Shown piece after piece: positions 5,427-6,034 of a DNA stretch of 6,034 bases (position 1 is the stretch's first letter; each line of letters begins with the position of its first letter). The stretch covers positions 1-6,034 of the forward strand of contig JAVHYG010000083.1 of the NCBI GenBank assembly GCA_031119195.1, in the 5' to 3' direction. Origin of the DNA: Rickettsiella sp. Lineage in GTDB: Bacteria > Pseudomonadota > Gammaproteobacteria > Diplorickettsiales > Diplorickettsiaceae. A program made the position numbers and the translations under genes. The notes beneath the pieces were generated by a model. The model was not told where the DNA came from. It searched no databases and was given only the letters and a program-made list of their open reading frames with translations.

Positions 5427-6034
5427 CAAATTAAATTTCCTTTTTTATTTTTTAGATCATTGAGTACCAATTTTTCCATTAAGTTATAAAATAAAATTCC
5501 GTGTTCTGACATAGTATTTAAAGTGTTTTCTTCTAAAATAATTACATCAGCGGCGAGAATTGAATCTAAGACATGGTCAGAGTTAATATTAACATCTTCT
5601 ACTAATGGATTACTATTTCTTTTATATTCGGTTTTACTAAATTTGAAATACCTGTAAAAATCTATTTTTGAAAAAGTGTCACCTTTTAAAAAAGCATCAA
5701 GAATTTGGTCAGAAAAACTATCTCCTACAATGGCTAAGGAAGTGGGACTTGTAGTCGATGATTTGAACTCTAATTTTGGTGCTAAATAGTTTTTATTAGG
5801 ATTAAAAAGATTAAGTAATTCAGTTAAATCCACATCAGTTCCTTCTGGATTTTTAAGTGCATATTTGAAGGTTAATGTTTTAAGGTTAGGCATACCTAAT
5901 TGATTAATTACATGAATAATTGCGTTAGCCGTTATTCCTCCAGCTAAATAATTCCAGTGCGTGCCACCTCTAGGAAACATGCTTGTTTTATATCTCTTCG
6001 TTGCTTCTATCATTAAATGTGGGCCACTTATATA
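5426..6034 (-). CDS. AlgX/AlgJ-like SGNH O-acetyltransferase, C-terminal part (partial, 5' end outside window)
   Basis: The frame is open to the right edge, so the ATG at 6013-6011 is internal; residues YISGPHL precede it in frame. The visible 202 residues match the C-terminal part of AlgX/AlgJ-type proteins, periplasmic SGNH-fold enzymes that acetylate exported polysaccharides with acetyl groups supplied by an AlgI-type MBOAT protein. The histidine block is FPRGGTHWNYLAG, with His codon at 5957-5959. The serine block is LAIVGDSFSDQ, with Ser codon at 5717-5719, and a late strand, AADVIILEENTLN, is also characteristic. In AlgX the catalytic Asp is two residues before His (DTH); here that position is Gly (GTH), so the Asp may be absent or supplied elsewhere. 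The N-terminal signal or anchor is outside the window. It forms an operon with the methyltransferase. Family placement is fairly secure, activity is not. Confidence 0.75.
   Translation of the reverse strand, partial: YISGPHLMIEATKRYKTSMFPRGGTHWNYLAGGITANAIIHVINQLGMPNLKTLTFKYALKNPEGTDVDLTELLNLFNPNKNYLAPKLEFKSSTTSPTSLAIVGDSFSDQILDAFLKGDTFSKIDFYRYFKFSKTEYKRNSNPLVEDVNINSDHVLDSILAADVIILEENTLNTMSEHGILFYNLMEKLVLNDLKNKKGNLI

Noticed and set aside
5427..5429. TTG as the start of the methyltransferase
   Set aside because: The adjacent in-frame ATG at 5426-5424 is a stronger codon and gives the usual TGATG stop/start overlap.
6011..6013. ATG as the start of the AlgX-like gene
   Set aside because: The frame continues to the right edge (residues YISGPHL), and AlgX/AlgJ-type proteins have a long N-terminal part before the THW block.

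Overview
The window looks like part of a chromosome from an AT-rich gammaproteobacterium. The CTP synthase end and the Wzm/Wzt pair read like proteins of Legionellales (Legionella, Coxiella and Rickettsiella relatives), but that placement is recognition by eye and not a search result. No tRNA, rRNA, CRISPR array, transposase or integrase is visible.

Layout. Positions 1-829 hold the C-terminal glutaminase half of pyrG, a housekeeping gene that enters from the left. After a 254-bp AT-rich gap comes a tight two-gene operon, wzm (1084-1968) and wzt (1978-2727). It encodes the membrane and ATPase halves of an ABC transporter that carries lipid-linked O-antigen or a related surface polysaccharide across the inner membrane. 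A 262-bp gap (2728-2989) follows and is unusually structured. It holds a 16-codon ORF with a good ribosome binding site, an 8-bp inverted repeat, a 26-bp TA-rich palindrome, and a hairpin that places the next gene's Shine-Dalgarno sequence in its loop. Then comes a very AT-rich 522-residue multi-pass membrane protein (2990-4558) of unassigned function, possibly GT-C-like. On the minus strand, converging on it, are a class I SAM-dependent methyltransferase (4614-5426) and, upstream of it with a TGATG stop/start overlap, the C-terminal part of an AlgX/AlgJ-like SGNH O-acetyltransferase (5426-6034, running off the right edge).

How the genes fit together. Everything after pyrG points to surface polysaccharide: export by Wzm/Wzt, possible sugar transfer or assembly by the large membrane protein, and decoration by O-acetylation and methylation. 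In many gammaproteobacteria pyrG is followed by eno or kdsA-eno. Here a polysaccharide module follows instead, and base composition falls from about 47% GC in a pyrG sample (28 of 60, positions 241-300) to about 17% in a sample of the membrane protein gene (10 of 60, positions 3061-3120). This suggests the right side of the window is an accessory glycan island next to a core gene.

The item most worth a second look is the hairpin at 2963-2993. It has a perfect 10-bp stem whose 5-nt loop is exactly AGGAG, and it extends through the start codon. This is the architecture expected of a translational switch, for example a CsrA/RsmA site.
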